From an uncultured Collinsella sp. (GTDB lineage: Bacteria; Actinomycetota; Coriobacteriia; Coriobacteriales; Coriobacteriaceae): a stretch of 64,000 nt of DNA. The notes below the pieces were generated by a model, which saw only the letters and a program-made list of their open reading frames with translations, searched no databases and was not told the origin of the DNA. Where the stretch lies: the NCBI GenBank assembly GCA_902464495.1, contig CABQJK010000003.1, positions 1 through 64,000 of the forward strand. The letters are read 5' to 3'. Both the position numbers and the translations under genes were made by a program. Shown here one piece after another: positions 43,696 to 51,647 of the stretch (within the stretch, counting starts at the first letter, position 1; each line of letters begins with the position of its first letter).

Positions 43696-45126
43696 TTAGG
43701 CCAGGTCCTCGCCGTTCGTCTCGATGACGTGTTTGTACCAGTCGAAGCTCTTCTTTTTGGAACGCTTGAGGGTGCCGTTGCCCGCATCATCGCGGTCGAC
43801 ATAGATAAAGCCGTAGCGCTTGGACATCTCGCCCGTGCCGGCAGACACCAGGTCGATCGGGCCCCAGGTGGTGTAGCCCAGCAGGTCAACGCCGTCCTCG
43901 GTCACCGCATCGCGCATCGCGGCGATATGCTGGCGCAGGTAGTCGATACGGTAGTCGTCGTTGATGGAACCATCCTCCTCGACAACATCCTTGGCGCCCA
44001 GACCGTTCTCGACCACAAACAGCGGCTTCTGATAACGGTCGTACAGGTCGTTGAGGGTGATGCGGAAGCCCAGCGGATCGATGGCCCAGCCCCACTGGCT
44101 CTCCTGCAGGTAGGGGTTCTTGGCGCCGGCGAAGGCGTTGCCCTGGGTGCGCTCGACATCGGGGTTATCGGCGCCGGCGGAGCAACGGGTGCTGTAATAG
44201 CTAAAGCTGATGAAGTCGACGGTGTTGGCGGCCAGGATCTCGCGGTCCTCATCCGTCATGCCCACATCGATGCCCAGACGCTCGAGCTTCTTGACGGCAT
44301 AGGCCGGGTAGTAGCCGCGGCTCTGAACGTCGACAAAGAAGTAGTTGTCCTGGTTGTCGAGCTGCGCCTGGCGCACATCGCCCGGACGGCAGCTGTAGGG
44401 GTAGTAGCTACCTGCGGCAAGCATGCAACCGATCTTGACCTCGGGGTCGATTTCGTGGGCGATCTTGGTTGCCCAAGCGCTGGCGACGAGCTCGTTGTGG
44501 GCGGCCAGGTACTCGACGGCCTCCTTGTTCTCGCCCTCCTCAAAGACCAGACCGGCACCCATAAACGGCAGGTGCAGGATCATATTGATCTCGTTGAAGG
44601 TGAGCCAGTACTTCACCAGGCCCTTGTAGCGGGTGAAGATCGTAGTCGCGAGGTTCTTGTAGAAGTCGATGAGTTTGCGGTTGCGCCAGCCGCCGTACTT
44701 CTTGATAAGGTGAATCGGGCAGTCGAAGTGTGTGATGGTCACGAGCGGCTCGATGCCGTGCGCCTGACACTCGCGGAATACGTCCTCGTAGAAGGCCAGG
44801 CCAGCCTCGTTGGGCTCGGTCTCATCGCCGTTGGGGAAGATGCGGGTCCAGGCCAGGCTCATGCGGAAGGTCTTAAAGCCCATCTCGGCAAAGAGGGCGA
44901 TGTCCTCCTTGTAGTGGTGATAGAAATCGATGCCGGTCTGCGCGGGATAGTAATAGCCGTCCTCGAAGTCGAGCATCTTGCGCTGGCCGGAGACCACCGC
45001 GTAGCGCTCGGGGCCGTGCGGAGCCACGTCCACGTTGGCCAGACCGCGGCCGTCCACGTTGTAGGCGCCTTCGCACTGGTTGGCAGCCGTCGCGCCGCCC
45101 CACAGGAAGTCATTACGGAAAGCCAT
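43696..45126 (-). CDS. GH1 6-phospho-beta-glucosidase, second copy
   Basis: The 476-residue protein has the GH1 start FLWGGATAANQCEG, acid/base LTFNEIN, nucleophile VVENGLGAKDVV and the SAGTGEMSKRYGFIYVD loop expected of phospho-beta-glucosidases. It is related to but clearly different from the gene at 16671, and both carry the same upstream element. AAAGGATCG precedes the ATG. It lies in the region of the PTS IIBC and apiosidase-like genes and could cleave the beta-glucose-phosphate unit of imported glycosides. Confidence 0.93.
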   Translation of the reverse strand: MAFRNDFLWGGATAANQCEGAYNVDGRGLANVDVAPHGPERYAVVSGQRKMLDFEDGYYYPAQTGIDFYHHYKEDIALFAEMGFKTFRMSLAWTRIFPNGDETEPNEAGLAFYEDVFRECQAHGIEPLVTITHFDCPIHLIKKYGGWRNRKLIDFYKNLATTIFTRYKGLVKYWLTFNEINMILHLPFMGAGLVFEEGENKEAVEYLAAHNELVASAWATKIAHEIDPEVKIGCMLAAGSYYPYSCRPGDVRQAQLDNQDNYFFVDVQSRGYYPAYAVKKLERLGIDVGMTDEDREILAANTVDFISFSYYSTRCSAGADNPDVERTQGNAFAGAKNPYLQESQWGWAIDPLGFRITLNDLYDRYQKPLFVVENGLGAKDVVEEDGSINDDYRIDYLRQHIAAMRDAVTEDGVDLLGYTTWGPIDLVSAGTGEMSKRYGFIYVDRDDAGNGTLKRSKKKSFDWYKHVIETNGEDLA

Positions 45127-45208
45127 GCATCGATCCTTTCATACGCTGCTTGTCGTGGTTTCAGTATCCCCGTAAACGGGGTCCCGCTCAACGGCAGCGA
45201 CACAGGTC

Positions 45209-45264
45209 GACACTTCTTTTCGCACGCAGACGCCCAGCGACCGCCCGCGCCTGACACTTTCTGA
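45209..45264 (-). promoter_or_regulatory. Element shared upstream of both GH1 genes, copy 2
   Basis: Two AAGTGTC direct repeats 44 bases apart on the minus strand, with the conserved edges GCGAAAAGAAGTGTCG and AAGTGTCAGG. It lies about 83 bases before the start, almost the same place as in copy 1. Confidence 0.6.
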
Positions 45265-45270
45265 TACCCA

Positions 45271-45305
45271 ACCACCACAAAGGCGCCTGTCCCCTTCGTG
45301 GTGGT
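45271..45305. repeat. Hairpin with CCTGTCCC loop core, C3
   Basis: ACCACCACAAAGG (45271-45283) pairs with CCTTCGTGGTGGT (45293-45305) with one GU position. Confidence 0.85.
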
Positions 45306-45313
45306 CTCATCAG

Positions 45314-45376
45314 TTGCGGTGAAATAGTTCCCGTTTTTGGCACTGTAGCCCCCAAACAGGAACTATTCCACCGCAA
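45314..45376. repeat. Palindrome family A, copy 5
   Basis: TTGCGGTGAAATAGTTCC (45314-45331) pairs with GGAACTATTCCACCGCAA (45359-45376); short outer CTCA/TGAG arms also match. Confidence 0.88.
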
Positions 45377-45386
45377 GTTAGTGAGG

Positions 45387-45444
45387 TTAGTCGCAGGTGA
45401 TGTCGAGGTTCTTGCCGGTGAGACCCACGTAACCGCCTTCGGTC
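45387..45444 (-). pseudogene. Orphan 3' end of a DUF4867-type gene
   Basis: The minus strand encodes TEGGYVGLTGKNLDITCD and a stop. The intact DUF4867 gene 1.4 kb away ends EGGYVGLTGKNLDITVD. Most nucleotide differences are at third codon positions, so this is a diverged allele rather than a fresh duplicate. The two ends flank the ATPase gene. Confidence 0.8.
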
Positions 45445-45461
45445 AACAGGCAATTTGACTG

Positions 45462-45499
45462 AATAGGAAAAAAAGGAAAAAATAGGAAAAAAAGGAAAG
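45462..45499. repeat. Purine-only 19-bp tandem before the ATPase gene
   Basis: AATAGGAAAAAAAGGAAAA is present at 45462-45480 and again, nearly complete, at 45481-45498, ending in the ribosome-binding sequence GGAAAGGAG. It gives a 40-base purine tract with several AAGGA-like sites. Confidence 0.75.
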
Positions 45500-45506
45500 G
45501 AGACTC

Positions 45507-46613
45507 ATGACTGAAACCATCTTCTCCCCCTCATTTGGAAATCGCCCGTCCTATCTGGTGGGGCGCGGGAGCGTGATTTCGACATTCATCTCCGGCCTTG
45601 AACAGGAGCCGGGCAATCGAGACCGCGCCATGCTCATGCTCGGTCAGCGAGGCAGCGGCAAGACGGTTCTCCTGTGGGAGCTCGCCGATCGCGCTCGCAA
45701 GCTTGGCTTCGTCGTCGCCACGCCCACCGTTGCCTCCGAGGACATGCTCGAGCGCATTGTTGAAAAAATCCAAGAGGCGGGCGAGCCCTATGCCAACAAA
45801 CGCCATCTCCCTAAACTCACGGGCGGCAGCCTGAGCGTCTTCGGTTTCTCGGCCGGCCTTGAGTTCACGCGCGATGTGCAGGAAACCAAGAGCTTCCAGT
45901 TCAAGCTCACGCAGCTGGCGCGCAAATTGACCGAGCAAGGACACGGCATCCTCATCCTTATCGATGAACTCCAGGCCAATTCGCCCGAGATCAGACAACT
46001 CGTCACCGCCTATCAAGAACTCGTCGGCGAGGGACTCAACGTCGCACTCGTCATGGCGGGACTCCCGGGAGCCGTATCCGCAACGCTCAACGACCGCGTG
46101 CTGACATTTCTTAACCGCGCGCGCAAAGTCACACTCGAACCGCTTTCAGTCGGAGATGTCGATACCTACTATCAGCGAGCTTTCGAAGAGCTCGGCCTTG
46201 ATATCCCAGGCGATCTTCGGCTGGATGCCGCTCGCGCAACCCAGGGTTCACCCTACATGTTGCAGCTCATCGGCTATAACATCGCCAATCGTTGCCAGGC
46301 AGGAGAGCGCGTAACGCAAGAGCAGGTCGACGGAGCCATCGAGGCGTCAAAAGTAGATTTCGAAAACGATGTGTGCGAGACGACGCTCTCCGCACTGTCG
46401 GACCAAGACGTCGCGTTTCTCGTCGCGATGGCAGACGACGAAGACGGCACGTCGCGCATCTCTGATGTTGCCGAGCGCATGTCGGTCACACCCGACTACG
46501 CCCAAAAATATCGCCGACGCCTCATCGACGCCGGCGTAATCGAACAGGCCCGCCGCGGTTACGTACGCTTTGCTGTTCCCTATATGCTCGACTACCTGCG
46601 AAGTCAGCTGTAG
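45507..46613 (+). CDS. AAA/STAND-type ATPase with C-terminal winged helix
   Basis: The 368-residue protein has Walker A LGQRGSGKTVLL, Walker B ILILIDELQ and sensor-like LVMAGLPG. A C-terminal winged-helix part (FLVAMADDEDGTSRISDVAERM, DYAQKYRRRLIDAGVIEQ) follows, as in archaeal-type ATPases of the Cdc6/AAA_16 group. Its task is unknown; related lone ATPases occur in mobile and defence contexts. It is on the plus strand inside an otherwise minus-strand sugar region, flanked by repeats and by two versions of the DUF4867 gene end, so recent insertion is likely. Confidence 0.88.
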   Translation: MTETIFSPSFGNRPSYLVGRGSVISTFISGLEQEPGNRDRAMLMLGQRGSGKTVLLWELADRARKLGFVVATPTVASEDMLERIVEKIQEAGEPYANKRHLPKLTGGSLSVFGFSAGLEFTRDVQETKSFQFKLTQLARKLTEQGHGILILIDELQANSPEIRQLVTAYQELVGEGLNVALVMAGLPGAVSATLNDRVLTFLNRARKVTLEPLSVGDVDTYYQRAFEELGLDIPGDLRLDAARATQGSPYMLQLIGYNIANRCQAGERVTQEQVDGAIEASKVDFENDVCETTLSALSDQDVAFLVAMADDEDGTSRISDVAERMSVTPDYAQKYRRRLIDAGVIEQARRGYVRFAVPYMLDYLRSQL

Positions 46614-46618
46614 AAAAA

Positions 46619-46654
46619 ACCACCACAAAAGGTGCCTGTCCCCTTCGTGGTGGT
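46619..46654 (+). terminator. Hairpin with CCTGTCCC loop core (C4) after the ATPase gene
   Basis: ACCACCACAAAAGG pairs with CCTTCGTGGTGGT (46642-46654), six bases after the ATPase stop. It probably terminates that transcript, though no long T run follows. Confidence 0.7.
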
Positions 46655-46667
46655 CTGGGCCAGTTTG

Positions 46668-46803
46668 TCTCGATCTGTAACAGTTAGGCCGGCAAGACCG
46701 GGCTTGGTGTTACAGATCGAGATCTTTCGGTCGCCCCCTGCGATTTGTCTAAATCTGTAACAGGTAGAGGCGATTTAGCCTGCTAGATGTTACAGATTGA
46801 GAC
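46668..46803. repeat. Two tandem palindromes of family E
   Basis: TCTCGATCTGTAACA (46668-46682) pairs with TGTTACAGATCGAGA (46708-46722), and GTCTAAATCTGTAACA (46747-46762) pairs with TGTTACAGATTGAGAC (46788-46803, one mismatch). The loops are unrelated while the stems are alike. Confidence 0.85.
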
Positions 46804-46811
46804 AGAAGACT

Positions 46812-47456
46812 CTAGTCCACGGTGATGTCGAGGTTTTTGCCGGTTAGGCCCACGTAGCCGCCTTCGGCCGCCTTGGGGCTATCGGCGTGGCAGAGAACCC
46901 ACTTGTCGGCCTTCCAGTAGCAGTAGTTGTCACCGGCGGCAGGCATGTCGGCTGCAGCCTCGGGGCGCGGGCCATTGGTGCCCGCCGGCAGCGCCACCAT
47001 CACCTGGAAGCCGCCGTCGTCGACCATGCAGGGCGTGTAGTGAAGCGTGGTGTTGAAGACTTCGACGACCGTACCCGCCGGCACGCGGAACGCCTTGACG
47101 CACGCGGTGTCGAGCTTGCCGTCCTCGATCTCCCAGCGATGCGCCACAAGCAGGATGAAGTCGCGGGCGCCCAGGTTGAATTCGCTGGCGCGGTGATACT
47201 CCAGGCAGTTGAGGCGCGTGTTGTGGCCGTTGCACCAGCCCAGCTGGAAGGGACGGCCGCCGTACATGAGCAGACCGAGCGTGTCGGTGCCCTCGACCTG
47301 CTCAAGCTCGGGCGCGGAGGCCACGTACTTGCTGCCCTCGGGAATGGGCGTGGCGGAGAGCGCCTCGAGCACGGGCGACATGAGCTCGGACGGAACGTCA
47401 TCCCAAACGTTGCCATAGGATTTGAACTCGGGATCGTTGACAGAGTAGATATGCAT
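46812..47456 (-). CDS. DUF4867-family protein
   Basis: The 214-residue protein starts MHIYSVNDPEFKSYG and looks like a single beta-rich, cupin-like domain (FRVPAGTVVEVFNTTLHYTP, GGFQVMVALPAGTNGP). DUF4867 proteins accompany sugar isomerase/kinase genes in gut bacteria, but I know of no assigned reaction. ACAGGAG precedes the ATG at 47456. It is downstream of luxS on the same strand, past a terminator. Confidence 0.83.
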   Translation of the reverse strand: MHIYSVNDPEFKSYGNVWDDVPSELMSPVLEALSATPIPEGSKYVASAPELEQVEGTDTLGLLMYGGRPFQLGWCNGHNTRLNCLEYHRASEFNLGARDFILLVAHRWEIEDGKLDTACVKAFRVPAGTVVEVFNTTLHYTPCMVDDGGFQVMVALPAGTNGPRPEAAADMPAAGDNYCYWKADKWVLCHADSPKAAEGGYVGLTGKNLDITVD

Positions 47457-47540
47457 GTTCACTCCTGTTCGTTTATATGACAGTACGAACATTCTAGAAC
47501 AAACATGAGCGATTTTGAACGCTCATCCCGACCACTTAAC

Positions 47541-47572
47541 AAAAAGGCGCCCCCGCGTAAGCGAAGGCGCCC
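47541..47572 (-). terminator. Intrinsic terminator after luxS
   Basis: On the minus strand GGGCGCCTTCGC pairs with GCGGGGGCGCC and is followed by TTTTTG, 29 bases after the luxS stop. Confidence 0.88.
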
Positions 47573-47600
47573 AATGCGCGCGTTTTGGACGATAAAGTCC

Positions 47601-48089
47601 TTACGCCTGCTGATAGTGCAGGTGCTTCTCGTCGATATCGGCCAGGTCGCGGTCGAGGTAGCGGCGCGCGAGCCAGTTGGCCATGGGAAGGTTCTGGTCC
47701 AGGTAGTTACCGCACTCCTCGGGAGCGGCGCCGGGGACATCGCCCTCAAAGCCGGCGACGAACTCAAAGAGTTCGCGCACGAGCGGCAGGATCTCCTCGC
47801 TCGTCACCTCGCCAAACACGACGAGGTAAAAGCCCGTGCGACAGCCCATGGGACCAAAGTAGACGATACGGCTCGACCACTCGGCGTGATTGCGAAGAAA
47901 CGTCGCCCCCAAGTGCTCGATGGTGTGGCACTCGGCCGTGTTCATGACCGGCTCTTTGTTGGGCGTGGTCAGGCGCAGGTCAAAGGTGGTTACGGCGGTA
48001 GCGGTCGCCGGATCGCGGTCGATGCGGCTCACGTACACGCCGGGCTCAAGCAGCAGATGATCGACAGAAAAGCTCGCAATGCGCTCCAT
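47601..48089 (-). CDS. luxS: S-ribosylhomocysteine lyase LuxS
   Basis: The 162-residue protein has the zinc motif HTIEHLGATF and GPMGCRTGFYL with the catalytic cysteine. It splits S-ribosylhomocysteine into homocysteine and DPD, the AI-2 precursor. GAGAGGATC precedes the ATG. It stands between the FGGY kinase and DUF4867, bounded on both sides by palindromes, so it need not be part of the sugar pathway. Confidence 0.96.
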   Translation of the reverse strand: MERIASFSVDHLLLEPGVYVSRIDRDPATATAVTTFDLRLTTPNKEPVMNTAECHTIEHLGATFLRNHAEWSSRIVYFGPMGCRTGFYLVVFGEVTSEEILPLVRELFEFVAGFEGDVPGAAPEECGNYLDQNLPMANWLARRYLDRDLADIDEKHLHYQQA

Positions 48090-48109
48090 GGCAGATCCTC
48101 TCGGTAGTC

Positions 48110-48231
48110 AATTTGGGACGGGACTCTTTTAGCTGGTTGAAATGATCGCACCAATCATACCAGTCAAAAAAGCCCCGTCCCAAATTAGCTACTTGGGACG
48201 AGGACCAATGATTATTTGATCCCCGTCCCAG
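48110..48231. repeat. Palindrome family F, two units
   Basis: Unit 1: AATTTGGGACGGG (48110-48122) with CCCGTCCCAAATT (48174-48186). Unit 2: CTTGGGACGAGGA from 48192 with TCCCCGTCCCAG ending at 48231. On the minus strand GGGACGGGGCTTTTTT after the FGGY kinase gene could end its transcript. Confidence 0.85.
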
Positions 48232-48241
48232 AAAAATCATT

Positions 48242-49732
48242 CTAGGCAGTGTATGCGATTGTTGCCTCGACCGCATGTCGCCAGCCGGCGATCTTTTTTG
48301 CTCGCTCGTCGGCGGACATGGCAGGCTCCACGATACCGCGGGCGCCGTAGACGTCAACCACATCGCGCGTGTACATGCCCAGCGCAATGCCGCAGGCCCA
48401 GGCCGCACCCAAACCGCTCATCTCGTCGTTGCTCGCAATGCGGATGGGCGAGCCGACCAGGTCGCTCTCAAACTGCATCAGGTACGCGTCACGCGTAGGA
48501 CCGCCGTCAACACGAAGCTCGGCCAGCGCCGCGCCCGAATCCTCGACCATCGCATCGATGACGTCGAAGATCTGATAGGCGATCGACTCGTCGGCGGCCT
48601 TCACGAACTCCGCACGGCCCGTGGTGCGCGTCATGCCAAAGACGCAGCCCTCGGCGTCGCTCGCCCAGTGCGGCGCGCCCAGGCCAGTGAACGCCGGCAC
48701 AAAGTAGACGCGGCTCGCCGGATTGGCGGCGTAGCACAGGTCGGTGACTTCCTCAGGATTGTTGATGAGCTCCAGGTCGTCGCGCAGCCACGTCTTGACG
48801 GCGCCGGCGTAGCTCACGTTGCCCTCGAGCACATACTCGGTCACACCGTCCATACGCCACGCAAGCGAGCTCGAAAGCCCGTGCGAGCTGGCGACAAACT
48901 CGTCGCCGACGTTCATCATGACCGAGCTGCCGGTGCCATAGGTCGCCTTGGCCATGCCGCGGCTATGGCAGCCCTGGGCAAACAAGGCGGCGTGGCTGTC
49001 GCCGAGCACGCCGTGAATGGGCACGGGTGCCGGCAAAAAGCCGCCCAGGTCCGTCATGCCGAACAGACCATCGGAATCGGTCACCCGCGGCAGGCAGGCT
49101 GCATCGACGCCAAAGGCCTCGCACACCGGCTCGCTCCAGCAGCCACGGCGCAGGTCGAAGAGCTGCGTGCGGCTGGCGTTAGACCAGTCGCAGCGGAACT
49201 CCGCGCCGCCCGTGAGCGTCCAGACCACCCAGGCATCGATGGTGCCCAGGCACAGCTCGCCTGCCGCCGCGGCCTCGGCAGCCGCGGGAACGTTCGCGAG
49301 GATCCAGGCCATCTTGCCCGCCGGGTAGTAGGGCGAGAGCACCAGACCCGTCGTGTCACGCACCAGCTCGGCCACGCCTTCGCGCGCAGCAAGCTCATCG
49401 CACAGCTCGCGGGCGCGGGCGCACTGCCACACCACGGCATCGCACAGCGGCTCACCCGTCGTGCGGCTCCAGGCAACAGTGGTCTCGCGCTGGTTGGAGA
49501 TGCCGATGCCGGCGACGTCGGCCGGATCGACCCCGGTCTCCTCCACCACGGCGCGCGCCACGGCCAGCACGTTGGCGGCGATCTCGGCTGGATCATGGCT
49601 CACCCAGCCGGCCTCGTTCACAATCTGGCGATGCGGGCGATCGGCGCGATGGATCAGATGGCCACCCTCGTCCACCAGCAGCGCCTTGGTGCCCTGCGTG
49701 GATTGATCGATTCCGATGATGTATTTGCTCAT
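48242..49732 (-). CDS. FGGY-family sugar kinase
   Basis: The 496-residue protein has the FGGY N-terminus IIGIDQSTQGTKALLVDEGG, GISNQRETTVAW, ATYGTGSSVMMN and the C-terminal ELRVDGGPTRDAYLMQF. It looks glycerol-kinase-like overall, but the neighbours (split transketolase and aldose isomerase) suggest a ketose kinase. D-apulose kinase is my best guess for the substrate; glycerol or another pentulose cannot be excluded. AGGAGAG precedes the ATG. Confidence 0.88.
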   Translation of the reverse strand: MSKYIIGIDQSTQGTKALLVDEGGHLIHRADRPHRQIVNEAGWVSHDPAEIAANVLAVARAVVEETGVDPADVAGIGISNQRETTVAWSRTTGEPLCDAVVWQCARARELCDELAAREGVAELVRDTTGLVLSPYYPAGKMAWILANVPAAAEAAAAGELCLGTIDAWVVWTLTGGAEFRCDWSNASRTQLFDLRRGCWSEPVCEAFGVDAACLPRVTDSDGLFGMTDLGGFLPAPVPIHGVLGDSHAALFAQGCHSRGMAKATYGTGSSVMMNVGDEFVASSHGLSSSLAWRMDGVTEYVLEGNVSYAGAVKTWLRDDLELINNPEEVTDLCYAANPASRVYFVPAFTGLGAPHWASDAEGCVFGMTRTTGRAEFVKAADESIAYQIFDVIDAMVEDSGAALAELRVDGGPTRDAYLMQFESDLVGSPIRIASNDEMSGLGAAWACGIALGMYTRDVVDVYGARGIVEPAMSADERAKKIAGWRHAVEATIAYTA

Positions 49733-49844
49733 GTACTCTCCTGTCTCCCCCGTCGATTCAAAACTAAAACCCGACGGACAAGGGGCGAGTGGCCGACCGG
49801 CTCATGAGAGCGCAGCCGGCCTGCTCAAAATTCAACCAAAAAGG

Positions 49845-49875
49845 ATTGGCGCAAACCTGTCCCCGATGCACCAAT
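49845..49875. repeat. Hairpin with CCTGTCCC loop core, D3
   Basis: ATTGGCGCA (49845-49853) pairs with TGCACCAAT (49867-49875, one GU) around AACCTGTCCCC. The right arm touches the transketolase B stop. Confidence 0.75.
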
Positions 49876-50816
49876 TACTCTGCGGGCAGGAACTCGGCGA
49901 CGGTCTGCGCGATTCCCTCTCCCGTCAGGCCGTAGTGTGCAAAGACCTCGGGGCTCGTGCCGGTGATGACCGGCGCATCGGGCAGGGAGAGGCACTTGAC
50001 CGGACGCGGGCAATGCTCGCCCACGACCTGCGCGACCATGGAACCCAGGCCGCCGAAGGGGCTGTGCTCCTCGACCGTCACGACGGCGCGCGTGGCGCCG
50101 GCGGCCTCGATCACGGCCTCGGCATCGAGCGGCTTGACGCAGTACATGTCGAGCACCGTAGCCGAGATGCCCTGCTCGGCCAGCAGATCGGCGGCGTCCA
50201 CGGCATGGCGGACCATCTCACCGGTGGCGACAAGCGTCACATCGGTGCCGCGACGCACCCAGGTGGCGCGATCCATCTGGAACGGACACTCGTCCTCGGT
50301 ATACACGTCCTCCACCGGGTTGCGGCCCACGCGGATGTAGGCCGGCTTGTTGTCGGCAACCAGGGCGCGCACGAGCTCGGCGGTCTGGAAGCGGTCGCTC
50401 GGCAGATACACGCGCATGTTGGGAATCGCGCTCATAGCGGCGATATCCTGCGCGGAGTGATGGCTCATACCGAGGGCGCCATAGGAAACGCCGCCCGAGA
50501 TACCGATGAGCTTGACGTTGGTGTTGGAGTACGAGACATCGACCTTGCACTGCTCATACGAGCGCGTGGTCACAAAGGACGCCGGCGAGGCGGCCCAGGC
50601 CTTCTTGCCGCACGAGGCCATGCCGGCGGCGATGCTCACCAGGTCCTGCTCGGCAATGCCGACCTCAACGGACTGCTGGTGGTACTGATCGAAGAACGGC
50701 GTGAGCGACGCGGAGCCACGGGAGTCGGAGCACAGGACGACGATGTCCTTGTCGGTTGCGGCGGCCTCGAGCAGCGTGTCGCAGATAACCTTGCGGTTGG
50801 CGATCTTGTTAGCCAT
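49875..50816 (-). CDS. Transketolase, C-terminal subunit
   Basis: The 313-residue protein covers the pyrimidine-binding and C-terminal domains of transketolase (VEVGIAEQDLVSIAAGMAS, TVEEHSPFGGLGSMVAQVV). The start ATG overlaps the end of the N-terminal subunit gene by eight bases (ATGGCTAA), so the two are made together. The split form is common in dedicated catabolic pathways, including the apulose-4-phosphate transketolase AplAB. CAAGGAGG precedes the start. Confidence 0.92.
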   Translation of the reverse strand: MANKIANRKVICDTLLEAAATDKDIVVLCSDSRGSASLTPFFDQYHQQSVEVGIAEQDLVSIAAGMASCGKKAWAASPASFVTTRSYEQCKVDVSYSNTNVKLIGISGGVSYGALGMSHHSAQDIAAMSAIPNMRVYLPSDRFQTAELVRALVADNKPAYIRVGRNPVEDVYTEDECPFQMDRATWVRRGTDVTLVATGEMVRHAVDAADLLAEQGISATVLDMYCVKPLDAEAVIEAAGATRAVVTVEEHSPFGGLGSMVAQVVGEHCPRPVKCLSLPDAPVITGTSPEVFAHYGLTGEGIAQTVAEFLPAE

Positions 50817-51645
50817 TGATGGCCTCCTTGTGGGCAGCGAAATCGGCGATGATCTGGGCATATTCCTCGTCGTTGGGCAGGTGGTGATGCCAGCCGGCCT
50901 TGTCCTCCATGATGGGCGAGCCGTAGCCCTTCACCGTGTTGAGGATGATGACCGTGGGCTTACCCTTGGTCTCGGCGGCCAGCGTCAGCGCGGCATCGAT
51001 GGCCTGGACGTCGTTGCCCGGAATGGACAGCACGTTCCAACCGAAGGCGGCCCAGCGCTCCTCCTGCGAATCCTGCTTCATGACGTCCTCGGTGCTACCG
51101 CTGATCTGCAGGCGGTTGCGGTCAACGAGCGCGCACAGGTTATCGAGCTGGTAGTTGCCGCCGCTCATGGCGCCCTCCCAGACCGAGCCCTCGGCAAGCT
51201 CGCCGTCGCCCATGATGGTGTAGACGCGGTAGTCGCGGCCATCCATCTTGCCGGCAAGCGCCATGCCCACGGCCACGGGCAGACCATGGCCCAGCGAGCC
51301 CGAGTTCATCTCGATGCCCTTGAGCTTGTTGTTGGGGTGGCCGATGTAGGGGCTGCCGAACTTGGAGAAGCGGGCCTTGACGTCATCGAGGTCAAGATAG
51401 CCCTCGTGGCAGAGCACCGCGTAGTAGGCCTCCATGGCATGGCCCTTGGAGAGCACGAAGCGATCGCGGTTGGGATCGTCGACGGTCTCGGGCGAAATGT
51501 TGAGGTGGTTGGCGTAGAGGGTCATCAGCGCATCGATGACCGACATGTCGCCGCCGATGTGGCCGCCGGCGCCGGCCATGATGATGTCGACGCAATCGCG
51601 GCGAAGGTCCCAGCGCAGGGACTCAAGCTCTTCGATAGTTGCCAT
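50809..51645 (-). CDS. Transketolase, N-terminal (thiamine-diphosphate) subunit
   Basis: The 278-residue protein has the ThDP motif MGDGELAEGSVWEGAMSGGN and ends LVDRNRLQ-type, with NSGSLGHGLPVAVGMALAG before it. It forms the active enzyme with the C-terminal subunit encoded next. It starts two bases after the isomerase stop, so isomerase, both transketolase parts and probably the kinase form one operon. GCGAGGAG precedes the ATG. Confidence 0.93.
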   Translation of the reverse strand: MATIEELESLRWDLRRDCVDIIMAGAGGHIGGDMSVIDALMTLYANHLNISPETVDDPNRDRFVLSKGHAMEAYYAVLCHEGYLDLDDVKARFSKFGSPYIGHPNNKLKGIEMNSGSLGHGLPVAVGMALAGKMDGRDYRVYTIMGDGELAEGSVWEGAMSGGNYQLDNLCALVDRNRLQISGSTEDVMKQDSQEERWAAFGWNVLSIPGNDVQAIDAALTLAAETKGKPTVIILNTVKGYGSPIMEDKAGWHHHLPNDEEYAQIIADFAAHKEAING

Positions 51646-51647
51646 TT

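Noticed and set aside
43474..45264. 596-codon open frame opposite the second GH1 gene
   Set aside because: The GH1 motifs on the minus strand are unambiguous; this frame starts in palindrome B.
45271..46803. CRISPR array
   Set aside because: Repeats are palindromes of several unrelated families at irregular distances, with no regular spacers and no cas genes.
47601..48089. LuxS as part of the sugar pathway
   Set aside because: It has its own terminator and is separated from the kinase gene by two palindromes, and its reaction belongs to methionine recycling.
48242..49732. Plain glycerol kinase assignment (glpK)
   Set aside because: The family fits, but no glycerol facilitator or glycerol-3-phosphate dehydrogenase is nearby and the operon context points to a ketose. 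I kept the family name only.
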